The notes: a model not told the origin generated them from the sequence alone. A stretch of DNA of 64,000 nucleotides from an uncultured Eubacteriales bacterium (GCA_905207625.1 CAJLLT010000007.1:1-64000), one strand, 5' to 3'; positions 53,085 through 61,627 are shown, counted from the stretch's first letter. Made by a program: numbers and translations.

Positions 53085-54598
53085 TGAAAATAATTCATAA
53101 TATCCGATTACCGATATCCTCCTGCAATGAAGACGCTGTCACCGCAGCCCTCAGGCAGGCAAAACTCCCGAAGGATTCGGATGCCTTCGTATACAGGCGG
53201 TCCATTGATGCCAGACGGAACGAAATCACCTATGTCTATTCCGTCGCTGTCCGGGATGTCCGTAACAGAGCCGACCTTCAGGAACTCGATGAATTTACCC
53301 CTGTTTTCAGCAAGAAAAAAGACAAAAATGTTTATATTATCGGCTTCGGTCCCGCCGGAATGTTCTGTGCCTACGCACTGACTTTGGCGGGACTGTGTCC
53401 CGTTGTTGTGGAAAGAGGAAAGCCGGTGGAACAGCGGGCGGAAGATATTGACAGTTTCTTTTCAGGGAAATCCCTTGACCCCGATTCTAACGTGCGCTTC
53501 GGCGAAGGTGGAGCGGGGACATTTTCCGACGGCAAGCTGACGACCCGGATTAATGATCCGAGATGCCGATTCATTCTGGAAACCTTTGTCAGATTCGGCG
53601 CACCGGAAGAAATACTTTACCTTGCAAAACCCCATATAGGTACGGACATTCTGCGGAAAATAATGGTCAATCTGCGTAACGAAATTCTTTCCCGGGGCGG
53701 AAGAATACTCTACAGTTCGAAATTTGAGGATTTGGATGTTTCCTCCGGAAAAATCAGAAGTATCACTGTGAACGGGGAGCGTTTAGATGCCGAAAACGTC
53801 GTTCTCGCCATCGGCAACGGAGCGGATGACACATACTCCATGTTGCTCGGAAAGCCTGTGATGATCTCAGCGAAACCATTTTCCGTAGGTTTCCGAATGG
53901 AACATCTCCAGTCGGACATTGATCGCGCCATATACGGCAAATATGCCGGGGATCACAGGCTTGGAGCCGCCGACTATTCATTCTACAGACACCTTGACAA
54001 AGCCCGGACTCATACAGTATACACCTTCTGTATGTGTCCCGGAGGTCAGGTCATCAATTCATCGTCCGAACCAGGAAGACTTGTCACAAACGGCATGAGT
54101 TATCATGCCCGGGACGGTAAAAATGCTAATTCAGCGCTTTTGGCAACGGTAAGTTTCGACACCCCGCAGCAGGGTCTTGATTTCAGAAAAGAAATAGAGA
54201 AAAAAGCCTTTGATGTCGCCGGTGGTTTCGCTCCTGTAACATTGGCAAAAGATTTTCTTTCGGCTCATAGCTCTTCGGGATTCGGCAGGATCACTCCGAC
54301 CTTTCTTCCCGGAACACAGTTCGGCGATTTTGACAAAATATTCCCGGCTGAAATATCAGGGATGCTTCGCTCCGGGCTTGCCGCATTCGGGAAAAGCATC
54401 TGCGAAAGTCCCGATGCCGTGCTTACGGCTCCGGAAACAGGATCCTCTTCCCCTCTGCGCATACTCCGGAACGAAGAGGGGCAGGCTCTGGGAATAAAAG
54501 GATTTTACCCCTGCGGCGAAGGTGCAGGCTATGCAGGTGGAATTATGAGTTCTGCGGTGGACGGGCTCCGGATCGCGGAAAGTATTCTGAAAGACTGA
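53084..54598 (+). CDS. FAD-dependent dehydrogenase-like protein (COG2509 type)
   Basis: The 504-residue flavoprotein has an N-terminal domain of about 80 residues, then the FAD-binding VYIIGFGPAGMFCAYAL near residue 85, NVRFGEGGAGTFSDGKL near 140, and a C-terminal FYPCGEGAGYAGGIMSSAVDGLR. It belongs to the uncharacterised FAD proteins often found between cdaR and glmM in Clostridia; glmM is not present here. The start overlaps the cdaR stop (TGATG). Confidence 0.92.
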   Translation: MKIIHNIRLPISSCNEDAVTAALRQAKLPKDSDAFVYRRSIDARRNEITYVYSVAVRDVRNRADLQELDEFTPVFSKKKDKNVYIIGFGPAGMFCAYALTLAGLCPVVVERGKPVEQRAEDIDSFFSGKSLDPDSNVRFGEGGAGTFSDGKLTTRINDPRCRFILETFVRFGAPEEILYLAKPHIGTDILRKIMVNLRNEILSRGGRILYSSKFEDLDVSSGKIRSITVNGERLDAENVVLAIGNGADDTYSMLLGKPVMISAKPFSVGFRMEHLQSDIDRAIYGKYAGDHRLGAADYSFYRHLDKARTHTVYTFCMCPGGQVINSSSEPGRLVTNGMSYHARDGKNANSALLATVSFDTPQQGLDFRKEIEKKAFDVAGGFAPVTLAKDFLSAHSSSGFGRITPTFLPGTQFGDFDKIFPAEISGMLRSGLAAFGKSICESPDAVLTAPETGSSSPLRILRNEEGQALGIKGFYPCGEGAGYAGGIMSSAVDGLRIAESILKD

Positions 54599-54606
54599 GG
54601 TTTACA

Positions 54607-55044
54607 ATGACAGTTTCCGGCCGTGTCGTTAGAATAAAAGACGGAACAGCACTTGTAAAGGTCCAAAGACCGCAAGGCTGTGAACATTGTGAAAATGTTT
54701 CCTTTTGCAAAGAGAAGCAGACAGAAATAATGGCAAAGGATACTTTGGGGGTAAAAGTCGGAGATACGGTCAGTGTCACCATTCCGAAATCCCCTCTGAC
54801 CTGGCTGAGTTTACTTTATACATTCCTGGTTCCCGTAGCAATCATTTTTGCGGCTTACGGTCTTTTTTTGCTCTCACCGTATACCCTGATTCTCACCGCA
54901 TGCCTTATCACAGGCTACTATCTCGGACTCAGAAAGCTGGAAAAGAAAGTTTCGGGAGCCGAAATCACTTCTTTTATAACAGAAAGCGAAAACAGTTGTC
55001 GCTGTTGCGGCACGGAGGTCAGGAATGAAGAAAAACAGTCTTAA
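54607..55044 (+). CDS. RseC/SoxR-reducing-system family membrane protein
   Basis: The 145-residue protein has an N-terminal beta domain with a Cys motif (GCEHCENVSFCKEKQ, about residues 25-39), two membrane segments (about 70-110) and a C-terminal CRCC. This is the RseC family, linked to RNF-type electron transfer and SoxR reduction in other bacteria. It lies 8 nt after the FAD protein and overlaps the CHAP gene by 20 bases. Confidence 0.9.
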   Translation: MTVSGRVVRIKDGTALVKVQRPQGCEHCENVSFCKEKQTEIMAKDTLGVKVGDTVSVTIPKSPLTWLSLLYTFLVPVAIIFAAYGLFLLSPYTLILTACLITGYYLGLRKLEKKVSGAEITSFITESENSCRCCGTEVRNEEKQS

Positions 55045-55738
55045 GAGAAGACAGCGAATATATTCCCTGCTGTTCCGCGTATGTGTTGCCGTTTTTGCTG
55101 TTTCGGCGATCTTTGCTATTGTCGCGACCGTCACACATGCCCTCAGAGACAGAACGTCTTCTTTACCTGCAAATCCGCCCACCGAACCGGCGACTGAACC
55201 GATGACCGAGCCTGAGACGGAAACTGAAACTTTACCTGAACCCAAGAGTGAACTGGATCAGTTTATAGATCTGACGGTAGCTTATGCCATGTGCCAGCCT
55301 GAATATCCCGTCAATGAAAACGGAGAGACAAAGTACGGAGCGTTATTCGGACACCCTAAGGCGCAGTGGTGTACGGAATTTGTGATGTGGTGTCTGCTTC
55401 AGGCGGAAAAGGACATGGATACAGACTATATCGGGACAGTCTTCCCTTACCGAGACTGGTCCGGCGGCTGTGTTGAAAAATACAAGGAATGGGGCAGGCT
55501 CCGTTATGCTGAATCCGGATATGTTCCGAAAAAAGGCGATCTTGTTTTCTTTAAGGTCCTGTCGGATTCCGCAACGGATCACACCGGTCTCGTGATCGGC
55601 ACAACAGAGGAAAACGGTCAGATATACGTTCTGACTATAGAAGGCAACATCCCTACGGACGAAATAAAGTGCATCAGGCAAAGAAAGCTGCCGCTCAATG
55701 ACAGAACACTGTACGCATACGGGACATTTGCGGATTAG
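55025..55738 (+). CDS. Membrane-anchored CHAP-domain protein
   Basis: The 237-residue protein has a basic N-terminus, one membrane segment (about residues 14-36), a Thr/Glu/Pro-rich linker (51-72) and a C-terminal CHAP domain with Cys116 (QWCTEF), His186 (DHTGLV) and Glu206 (TIEGN) as the probable catalytic set. It likely cleaves peptidoglycan peptides. It overlaps the RseC-like gene, so it is probably the last gene of the cdaA operon. Confidence 0.92.
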   Translation: MKKNSLKRRQRIYSLLFRVCVAVFAVSAIFAIVATVTHALRDRTSSLPANPPTEPATEPMTEPETETETLPEPKSELDQFIDLTVAYAMCQPEYPVNENGETKYGALFGHPKAQWCTEFVMWCLLQAEKDMDTDYIGTVFPYRDWSGGCVEKYKEWGRLRYAESGYVPKKGDLVFFKVLSDSATDHTGLVIGTTEENGQIYVLTIEGNIPTDEIKCIRQRKLPLNDRTLYAYGTFAD

Positions 55739-55757
55739 TTTTGGTACATTTTTGTTA

Positions 55758-55786
55758 TTGTCAAATCCCGAAAATTTTTATATAAT
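55758..55786 (+). promoter_or_regulatory. Sigma-A promoter of the MecA-like gene
   Basis: TTGTCA, 17-bp spacer, TATAAT, 30 bases before the start codon. Confidence 0.75.
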
Positions 55787-55816
55787 GGTATTAAGAATGC
55801 TTTCGGGAGGCGCAAT

Positions 55817-56398
55817 ATGCTCATTGAACAGATAAACGAAGATAAAATAAAAGCAGTGGTTGACGAGGAGGAACAAAAGGAATACGGAATAACCTATGAA
55901 TCCATGAACTACAGCGACTCCAATACCCGAAGGCTTTGCGAGGACATAATGCAGCGTGCCCGGTCCGAGGTGGGCTTTACGGTCGGAGACTCAAAACTGC
56001 TTGTCGAGGCCCGACTCTGTTCCAACGGTTCTGTTGCCCTTTATCTGTCAAAGATTCTCCGTAATGAAGCCGAAGAAAAGGATGAACTCTTCGGTCAGGT
56101 AATAAGATTTGACAATGTAAATGCTTTGATTGACGGAATTACAACTTTTATACCCTACGACGATAAGCTCTGCCACAGCAATCTTTACAGTTATGCCGGC
56201 AACTACTATCTGTATTTTGAAATACTCTGCAAGCATTCTCAGGCTAAACGTCTTCTCCGGGATCTGCTGGAGTTTTCCGTAAGAACCCGCTACAGTGCGG
56301 CTTTTCTTGACGAACACGCTCAGATAATAACCGAACATACTGCGGTGCAGGAAATGTGCCGCGGAAGAAAGTACTCACAGCTTAATATTCGCCGTTAG
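55817..56398 (+). CDS. MecA-like adaptor protein
   Basis: The 193-residue protein resembles MecA: the N-terminal domain begins with the EQINEDKIKAVV pattern and has LCEDIMQRARSEVGF (residues 40-54), while the C-terminal part (about 95-180; SNLYSYAGNYYLYFEI) resembles the ClpC-binding domain. MecA hands substrates to ClpCP. GGGAGG precedes the ATG. Somewhat shorter than B. subtilis MecA (218). It has its own promoter and terminator. Confidence 0.8.
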   Translation: MLIEQINEDKIKAVVDEEEQKEYGITYESMNYSDSNTRRLCEDIMQRARSEVGFTVGDSKLLVEARLCSNGSVALYLSKILRNEAEEKDELFGQVIRFDNVNALIDGITTFIPYDDKLCHSNLYSYAGNYYLYFEILCKHSQAKRLLRDLLEFSVRTRYSAAFLDEHAQIITEHTAVQEMCRGRKYSQLNIRR

Positions 56399-56421
56399 AT
56401 ACCGGCTTTCGGAAACGTTGC

Positions 56422-56456
56422 GCGGATCGGTAATTTTTACCGGTCCGCATATTTTT
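56422..56456 (+). terminator. Terminator of the MecA-like gene
   Basis: An 11-bp stem (one G-T pair), GCGGATCGGTA/TACCGGTCCGC, followed by ATATTTTTA. Confidence 0.8.
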
Positions 56457-56567
56457 ATACGCAAAAGGTTAAAATCACTGCCGTGTTTTTGTTTCCAAAA
56501 CGGAATAATATTCATTTTTCTGCAAACAATACATGTACAACCAATGATAATAAAGGGGTTTTTAAAT

Positions 56568-57110
56568 ATGAAAGCAACAGGCATAGTCAGAAGGATAGAC
56601 GATCTCGGCCGCGTCGTAATTCCGAAGGAAATACGGCGGACAATGCGGATCCGGGAGGGCGATCCTCTGGAAATCTATACGGAAAAAGACGGAGAAGTTA
56701 TTTTTAAAAAGTATTCCCCGATCGGAGAACTTGCAAATTTTGTCCACGCATACTGCGAAACGCTGAACCGTTCAACGGGGATAACCGTTGCCATCGCCGA
56801 TAAAGATTCGATTATCGCGGCTTCCGGTTCCCACAAAAAAGAACTGGTCGAAAAGAAAATTTCAACCGAGACGGAAAAGCTGCTTGAACAGCGTCAGACC
56901 TATATTTACAGGGTTGGCGAACGTCGTATACCTGTCAGCGATTTTACCGAAAAACTTCATGTCGGAGTGTGTTCACCCATAGTTGTTGACGGTGACATCA
57001 TCGGTGCGATAATACTGCTGGTTGACGATATGGGAGCATCTGCATCGGAAATGGATGTCAAACTCGTTTCCGCATCCGCCCAGCTCCTTGCAAGGCAGCT
57101 CGAAAGCTGA
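56568..57110 (+). CDS. spoVT: Stage V sporulation transcription factor SpoVT
   Basis: The 180-residue protein has an AbrB-type DNA-binding domain (MKATGIVRRIDDLGRVVIPKEIRR, residues 1-50) and a C-terminal GAF-like domain (about 55-180). SpoVT controls forespore genes under sigma-G. The start at 56568 follows AAAGGGG. In B. subtilis spoVT sits beside yabM; here it is 24 kb away from that cluster. Confidence 0.95.
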   Translation: MKATGIVRRIDDLGRVVIPKEIRRTMRIREGDPLEIYTEKDGEVIFKKYSPIGELANFVHAYCETLNRSTGITVAIADKDSIIAASGSHKKELVEKKISTETEKLLEQRQTYIYRVGERRIPVSDFTEKLHVGVCSPIVVDGDIIGAIILLVDDMGASASEMDVKLVSASAQLLARQLES

Positions 57111-57145
57111 AAATTACCCGATGCTGTACGCATCGGGTAATTTTT
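57111..57145 (+). terminator. Terminator of spoVT
   Basis: A 14-bp stem AAATTACCCGATGC/GCATCGGGTAATTT with loop TGTAC, ending in TTTTT. Confidence 0.88.
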
Positions 57146-57167
57146 ACCGAAATTTCAGCGTTACATG

Positions 57168-57196
57168 TTGACTTTAGCGGAAAAATGTGGTATCAT
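57168..57196 (+). promoter_or_regulatory. Sigma-A promoter of the Mrp gene
   Basis: TTGACT, 17-bp spacer, TATCAT, 36 bases before the start codon. Confidence 0.7.
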
Positions 57197-57231
57197 CAGA
57201 ACCAAAGTAAAGTGAAACAGAGGTTTACGCA

Positions 57232-58050
57232 ATGTCTGAAGGTTGTACACATAATTGCAGTACCTGCTCATCCGCCTGTAAAAGCGGAGAAACGGTCAGT
57301 CAGTACGCAGCTCTTCATCAGATGAGCAGTATTAAAAAAGTTATTGGAGTCGTCAGCGGAAAAGGAGGTGTCGGCAAGAGCCTGGTCACTTCCCTTTTAG
57401 CCGTCAACGCCGCGAGAAAAGGGCTCAGAGTCGGAATCCTTGACGCGGATATAACCGGGCCGTCAATACCGAATGTTTTCGGTGTCAACGATATGGCTAC
57501 GGGCGACGACAACGGCATCTATCCCTGTGAAACAAAGTCCGGGATAAAAATAATGTCCCTGAATCTGTTGCTTGAGGATAAAACCATGCCAGTGGCATGG
57601 AGAGGTCCTATCATTGCCGGTACGGTAAAGCAGTTCTGGACGGACGTTATCTGGGGCGAACTTGATGTTCTGTATATAGATATGCCTCCGGGAACCGGAG
57701 ACGTGGCTCTGACAGTATTTCAATCTATCCCTGTGGACGGCATAGTAATGGTCACTTCTCCCCAGGATCTTGTGGGAATGATTGTAGAAAAAGCCATACA
57801 TCTGGCTGAAAAGATGGAAATAGAAGTGCTGGGGCTTGTTGAAAATTACAGCTATTTCAAATGTCCCGACTGCGGCAAAACCTATGAAATATTCGGTAAA
57901 AGCAAAGTTGATGAAATTGCTGCCAGATTCGGCTTCAAATTCCGTTCAAAACTTCCTGTGGACCCTAAACTTGCAGAACTCTGCGACAAGGGTCTGATTG
58001 AACTGTACGAAGGCGACTATTTGAAAGAAGCCGAAAAATATTGCGAATAA
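57232..58050 (+). CDS. Mrp/NBP35-family iron-sulfur carrier ATPase
   Basis: The 272-residue P-loop ATPase assembles or carries Fe-S clusters. It has an N-terminal Cys cluster (CTHNCSTCSSAC, residues 5-16), the deviant Walker A SGKGGVGKS (42-50) and a Cys pair in KCPDCGKTYE near residue 209 (an NBP35-like CxxC). The start follows GAGG. Monocistronic with its own terminator. Confidence 0.95.
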   Translation: MSEGCTHNCSTCSSACKSGETVSQYAALHQMSSIKKVIGVVSGKGGVGKSLVTSLLAVNAARKGLRVGILDADITGPSIPNVFGVNDMATGDDNGIYPCETKSGIKIMSLNLLLEDKTMPVAWRGPIIAGTVKQFWTDVIWGELDVLYIDMPPGTGDVALTVFQSIPVDGIVMVTSPQDLVGMIVEKAIHLAEKMEIEVLGLVENYSYFKCPDCGKTYEIFGKSKVDEIAARFGFKFRSKLPVDPKLAELCDKGLIELYEGDYLKEAEKYCE

Positions 58051-58055
58051 AACCA

Positions 58056-58082
58056 GAGACCCATCCGGAACGGATGGGTCTC
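58056..58082. terminator. Bidirectional terminator
   Basis: A 12-bp stem GAGACCCATCCG/CGGATGGGTCTC with loop GAA between the convergent Mrp and queG-type genes. Confidence 0.75.
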
Positions 58083-58099
58083 GATCTTTCTTATACAGG

Positions 58100-58927
58100 T
58101 CAGTGAGAAGTCATGTCTTCTCCCGAAACGATTTCAAGATCCCGCAGAAGTGTCTTCCTTCCGCGCCATATAAATGCTCTGCCCCTGAATTTCTCCCGGA
58201 ACTGTCTTTCCGTCAATCCCTGCAACTGTTCAGGCTCAAGTCTGTAAATAAGATTATCCCTGTTTGCCCCCGCAAACTCCGAAAACAAACCTGCAAGAGG
58301 TCTGTTATGCGGACATACATTCTGGCAAACATCACACCCCCACGCGATTCCGGATTTTCTGATTGCGACCTTTTCTGCATCAGTAAGCTCACCCTTACGC
58401 TGGGTCACCGCGGACAAACACAGGTTAAAGTCAAGTTTTCCGTCAGCTATGGCTCCCACGGGGCAACTTCGTTCACAAAGTCCGCAGTTTTCGCAACAAG
58501 AATCCGGATAACTGTCGCATCCGATACGGATATCCGAACATACAGATCCCAGGAAAACGAATGACCCGTGTTTTTTTGTTATAAGCAGACTGTTGCGTCC
58601 CTTTACCCCCAGGCCTGCCCTCAGGGCGGCTTTTTTTTCATCTACGGGGCTTTTATCCACATAAACGTCAAACACGTTATCCGGGAAAGTCTCACGCAGT
58701 TTCTCCGCCGCAACCTCCAGTTTTTCCGAAAACGCGTCATGATAATCCGGCAAAGAGGCGTATTTGCAGATATTGGCATTTTCCGGCTGGGGAAAGTAAT
58801 ACGGCAGGTATGTTACAAGTACCGTAAAATACTCTTTTTCAGGCTCACTGAACCTGACTTCGGCAAAATCTGCAAAGCCGACCTCAAGTCCGCAATCGGA
58901 AAAAATACGGCTTATTATTTTTTTCAT
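58100..58927 (-). CDS. QueG-type epoxyqueuosine reductase family protein
   Basis: The 275-residue protein has the DUF1730 N-terminal part and two 4Fe-4S motifs: CCENCGLCERSCPVGAI (about residues 143-159) and WGCDVCQNVCPHN (about 197-209). QueG completes queuosine in tRNA with cobalamin. It is about 100 residues shorter than E. coli QueG, lacking the C-terminal HEAT-repeat part, as in many Clostridia. Its start overlaps the RNase H stop by four bases. Confidence 0.87.
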   Translation of the reverse strand: MKKIISRIFSDCGLEVGFADFAEVRFSEPEKEYFTVLVTYLPYYFPQPENANICKYASLPDYHDAFSEKLEVAAEKLRETFPDNVFDVYVDKSPVDEKKAALRAGLGVKGRNSLLITKKHGSFVFLGSVCSDIRIGCDSYPDSCCENCGLCERSCPVGAIADGKLDFNLCLSAVTQRKGELTDAEKVAIRKSGIAWGCDVCQNVCPHNRPLAGLFSEFAGANRDNLIYRLEPEQLQGLTERQFREKFRGRAFIWRGRKTLLRDLEIVSGEDMTSH

Positions 58928-59529
58928 TTCAGGCCCAGAGCCTCCTTTGCAAGAGAATCAGCCATTTCATTGTAGGTCACGCCGGTATGAGCGGCAACCT
59001 TGTGGAATATGATGTCTATTTTGCCCCGGAATCTCTCCATATATTTCATATACTCTGTGGCACAATAGCTTTCTGCTTTCCATTTCTTTTCATACCACAT
59101 GCATATTCCGGCATAATCATGGTAAATATGCACCTGTTCAAATCCGTTTTTGACCGCCCATGTCACTGCATACATTGTTGCAAGAAGTTCCCCCGCAACA
59201 TTTCTTGCAGTGCGGGCATTTTCTTCTTCCCCTGTACCATTCTTTGTGACGATTCCGCCGTCAGGACGTATAAGGACACAACCAAAGGCGTACCTGCAGG
59301 TTTTGACGTCATAGCTCCCGTCAACGTACGCAATCAGCGCCTTTTCTCCGAAATCCGGAAGTTTATCCGGAACCTGCTCCGATCCGAGATAAGCCTCGGC
59401 TTCTTTCTTTGTTGTAAAGCTTTTATATTCCGCACCGGGAAAACCGTCAACGGAGCCCCGGCATTTCTCCCAATCGGTAAATATACCGGTATCCCTTCCG
59501 TTCTTCACGGCATAATACTTCTTTGCCAT
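58924..59529 (-). CDS. rnhA: Ribonuclease H1 with viroplasmin domain
   Basis: The 201-residue protein has an N-terminal viroplasmin-like RNA/DNA-hybrid-binding domain (residues 1-48, KKYYAVKNGRDTGIFTDWEKC) and an RNase H domain with the catalytic D70, E114, D138 and D191. It cuts RNA in RNA/DNA hybrids. The start at 59529 has GGAGG four bases upstream. Its leader contains cloverleaf repeat copy B. Confidence 0.94.
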   Translation of the reverse strand: MAKKYYAVKNGRDTGIFTDWEKCRGSVDGFPGAEYKSFTTKKEAEAYLGSEQVPDKLPDFGEKALIAYVDGSYDVKTCRYAFGCVLIRPDGGIVTKNGTGEEENARTARNVAGELLATMYAVTWAVKNGFEQVHIYHDYAGICMWYEKKWKAESYCATEYMKYMERFRGKIDIIFHKVAAHTGVTYNEMADSLAKEALGLK

Positions 59530-59562
59530 GTATCCTCCGAATTTTATTGTCAATACCAATTT

Positions 59563-59644
59563 GCCGTCAAAAGCTTGAGCGGTGCGAAGCACCGGGGGCA
59601 AAGCCCCAAAGTCTTGCGCTGCAAGACTTCTCAAGCGTATTATA
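59563..59644 (-). repeat. Cloverleaf-forming repeat, copy B
   Basis: The outer stem GCTTGAG (59573-59579)/CTCAAGC (59630-59636) encloses three perfect hairpins: GGTGC/GCACC (59581-59593), GGGGC/GCCCC (59595-59607) and AAGTCTTGC/GCAAGACTT (59609-59629), each with a 3-base loop. On the minus strand it starts with TATAATACGCTTG and ends with CAAGCTTTTGACGGC, both identical to copy A at 7055-7135. It lies in the leader of the RNase H gene. Confidence 0.78.
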
Positions 59645-59667
59645 ACACACCCCCTCCCCGATTTCAA
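59639..59667 (-). promoter_or_regulatory. Promoter joined to cloverleaf repeat copy B
   Basis: Minus strand TTGAAA, 17-bp spacer, TATAAT; the -10 box belongs to the repeat. The transcript runs through the cloverleaf into the RNase H gene. Confidence 0.7.
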
Positions 59668-59728
59668 CCCCATGACAACAAAATGTCAAAACATAAAGAT
59701 TATTTGATCACCCTGCCCCACAAAACTC

Positions 59729-59757
59729 TTGACGTATCAATTTTTCTGTGTTATAAT
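59729..59757 (+). promoter_or_regulatory. Sigma-A promoter of the zinc-ribbon protein gene
   Basis: TTGACG, 17-bp spacer, TATAAT. Confidence 0.75.
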
Positions 59758-59785
59758 AAGAAAAAACAAATGGAGAAAAAGTATT

Positions 59786-60265
59786 ATGAAATGCCAGAAC
59801 TGTGGATCCGAAAACAGTGAAAACGCAAAATATTGCGAAATGTGCGGAAGTAAGCTTGAACAGCCATCGGTCGTTGATCAGGAAAAGACATCTGAAACGG
59901 TACAGACCGCAGTGAACCCTCAAAGCACCGAAAGTGAAGCAACATCCGCTGTGGTTCAACCGCGTCAGGTTTACGACACACCCGGATACAATGTCACCGA
60001 GCAGAACTCCGGTAAAAATGCAGACGGTTTTGCCGTTGCGTCACTTATACTTTCCCTTTTCGGACTTCCCTGCTCTGTTACCTGTATAAACATCTTCGCT
60101 ATACTCGGTCTGATTTTCGGAATACTCGGTGTTAAATCCACGAAGAATAAAGGAGTGGCAATCGCCGGTATAATAATCTCCTCCGTCGGGCTTCTTCTGA
60201 CAGTAGTCGCCGTGTTCTGCTATTTTGTGGCAATGATCACCAACGGATTGAATCCGGAATTCTGA
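59786..60265 (+). CDS. Zinc-ribbon DUF4190-type membrane protein
   Basis: The 159-residue protein starts with a zinc ribbon (MKCQNCGSENSENAKYCEMCGSKL, Cys at 3, 6, 17, 20), then an unstructured polar stretch to about residue 75. A DUF4190-like part follows with two membrane segments (FAVASLILSLFG and AIAGIIISSVGLL). Function unknown; common in Firmicutes. The start at 59786 lies 29 bases after the promoter. Confidence 0.85.
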   Translation: MKCQNCGSENSENAKYCEMCGSKLEQPSVVDQEKTSETVQTAVNPQSTESEATSAVVQPRQVYDTPGYNVTEQNSGKNADGFAVASLILSLFGLPCSVTCINIFAILGLIFGILGVKSTKNKGVAIAGIIISSVGLLLTVVAVFCYFVAMITNGLNPEF

Positions 60266-60278
60266 AGTACGTGATTGT

Positions 60279-60692
60279 ATGCAGTATAAGACAAAACAAC
60301 GTGATGCCATACTTGACCTGTTGAGGAAAAATAACGACAGGCATATGACAGCCGATGATATTTATACAAGCCTCATGGGCTCAGGGGTAAAGGTCGGGAA
60401 GACCACCGTTTATCGGTATATCGAAGCACTGGTGAACGAAGGAGCGGTACGAAGATACGATAATGGAGGAACCGGAGGAGCCTGCTTTCAGATAGTGGAA
60501 AACGGAAGCTGTCAGACACATTATCATCTGAGATGCACCGGGTGCGGAAAACTGTTCCATTTACAGTGCGGTCTGGTCAGAGAGCTTCAGCAACACGTTC
60601 TGAAGGATCACGGTTTTGCCATAGACGGAAGCAGGACCGTCTTTTACGGACTGTGTCGCGAATGCATAGAGAAAAAGAATTCGGAGAATTAG
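60279..60692 (+). CDS. Fur-family transcriptional regulator
   Basis: The 137-residue regulator has the winged helix at residues 1-75 (recognition helix near KTTVYRYIEALVNEG) and a dimerisation part with two structural zinc CxxC pairs (C86/C89, C126/C129) and the HYHLRC motif. Whether it senses iron, zinc or peroxide is not clear. It lies 13 nt after the zinc-ribbon gene and 2 nt before the HD gene. Confidence 0.93.
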   Translation: MQYKTKQRDAILDLLRKNNDRHMTADDIYTSLMGSGVKVGKTTVYRYIEALVNEGAVRRYDNGGTGGACFQIVENGSCQTHYHLRCTGCGKLFHLQCGLVRELQQHVLKDHGFAIDGSRTVFYGLCRECIEKKNSEN

Positions 60693-60694
60693 AA

Positions 60695-61315
60695 ATGCTT
60701 GAAAATATAACTAACCCCAATGAGCGTAAAATTGCCGCCGACCAACTGAAACAGGAGTATACGGATCTTCTGCTCTCCACAGGCAGAGAAGGTGTTGAGA
60801 AACTTCTGGAGTACCTGAATGCCCGTACGGACTTTTTCACCGCACCCGCCGCTGCCAAATTCCATAACAATTTTGAGGGCGGTCTTCTGGAACACAGCCT
60901 TAATGTTTACAGGAATTTCAAAGACCTTCTTGCTATGAAGAATATTGAAATGGAGCAGGACAGCATTATTATCACCGCACTGCTGCATGACCTGTGCAAA
61001 TGTAACTATTACATAAAGGAAGAACGTAACCGTAAAGTCAACGGAAAATGGGAAAGCTATGAAACCTGGGGATACGTAAAGGCACCGACTGTGCTTCTCC
61101 CCCATTCTCAGAGATCCATCCGCATAATCCGGAATTTCATTCCGCTTAAATTTGTCGAAGAGCTGACCATATTCTACCATATGGGACCTTTTGGCGGAGA
61201 AGATTACGAATACCGTAATCTTTTGCAGGCAGCAAACTCCAAATATCCGCAGACTCTTCTGTTTTATATTGCCGACCTCATATCGTCATATATGGATGAG
61301 CATATCGTCGAATAA
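60695..61315 (+). CDS. HD-domain protein
   Basis: The 206-residue protein has an HD phosphohydrolase core: H67 (GLLEHSLNV), H98-D99 (LLHDLCK) and a downstream YHMG / YIADLISSYMDEH with further His and Asp. Relatives hydrolyse nucleotides or bases. The start at 60695 has GGAG upstream and follows the Fur stop by two bases. Confidence 0.9.
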   Translation: MLENITNPNERKIAADQLKQEYTDLLLSTGREGVEKLLEYLNARTDFFTAPAAAKFHNNFEGGLLEHSLNVYRNFKDLLAMKNIEMEQDSIIITALLHDLCKCNYYIKEERNRKVNGKWESYETWGYVKAPTVLLPHSQRSIRIIRNFIPLKFVEELTIFYHMGPFGGEDYEYRNLLQAANSKYPQTLLFYIADLISSYMDEHIVE

Positions 61316-61366
61316 ATGACACAACCCGCTTTGCAAATATTTTACAAATTATATTACAAAAAGGGC

Positions 61367-61395
61367 TTGACAAAAAAACCTTTTTCGTGTATAAT
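61367..61395 (+). promoter_or_regulatory. Sigma-A promoter of the tRNA-Met/tRNA-Glu pair
   Basis: TTGACA, 17-bp spacer, TATAAT: full consensus, 37 bases before tRNA-Met. Confidence 0.85.
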
Positions 61396-61432
61396 GTAAT
61401 AGCTGTTCGCGAGTGATGCGGAAAGCTCATAA

Positions 61433-61509
61433 GGCGGAATAGCTCAGTTGGCTAGAGCATACGGTTCATACCCGTACGGTCGCCGGTTCAAATCCAGCTT
61501 CCGCTACCA
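61433..61509 (+). tRNA. tRNA-Met (anticodon CAT), elongator type
   Basis: 77 nt with encoded CCA. Anticodon stem TACGG/CCGTA with loop TTCATAC; the paired G1 acceptor end and the similarity to B. subtilis elongator tRNA-Met argue against an initiator. The T-stem GCCGG/CCAGC holds a C-A mismatch in its middle. Confidence 0.93.
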
Positions 61510-61511
61510 AC

Positions 61512-61586
61512 GGCCCGTTGGTCAAGAGGTTAAGACACGGCCCTTTCACGGCTGTAACAGCAGTTCGATTCTGCTACGGGTCACCA
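61512..61586 (+). tRNA. tRNA-Glu (anticodon TTC)
   Basis: 75 nt with encoded CCA. Acceptor GGCCCGT/ACGGGTC, anticodon stem CGGCC/GGCTG with loop CTTTCAC. Two bases after tRNA-Met in the same transcript. Confidence 0.95.
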
Positions 61587-61588
61587 CG

Positions 61589-61627
61589 AAAAAATCTCAT
61601 TTGTCTATCCGACGAATGAGATTTTTT
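61589..61627 (+). terminator. Terminator after the tRNA pair, in the tmcAL leader
   Basis: Stem AAAAAATCTCATT/AATGAGATTTTTT followed by more T. It stands 31 bases before the tmcAL start codon; that gene has no obvious other promoter. Confidence 0.88.
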
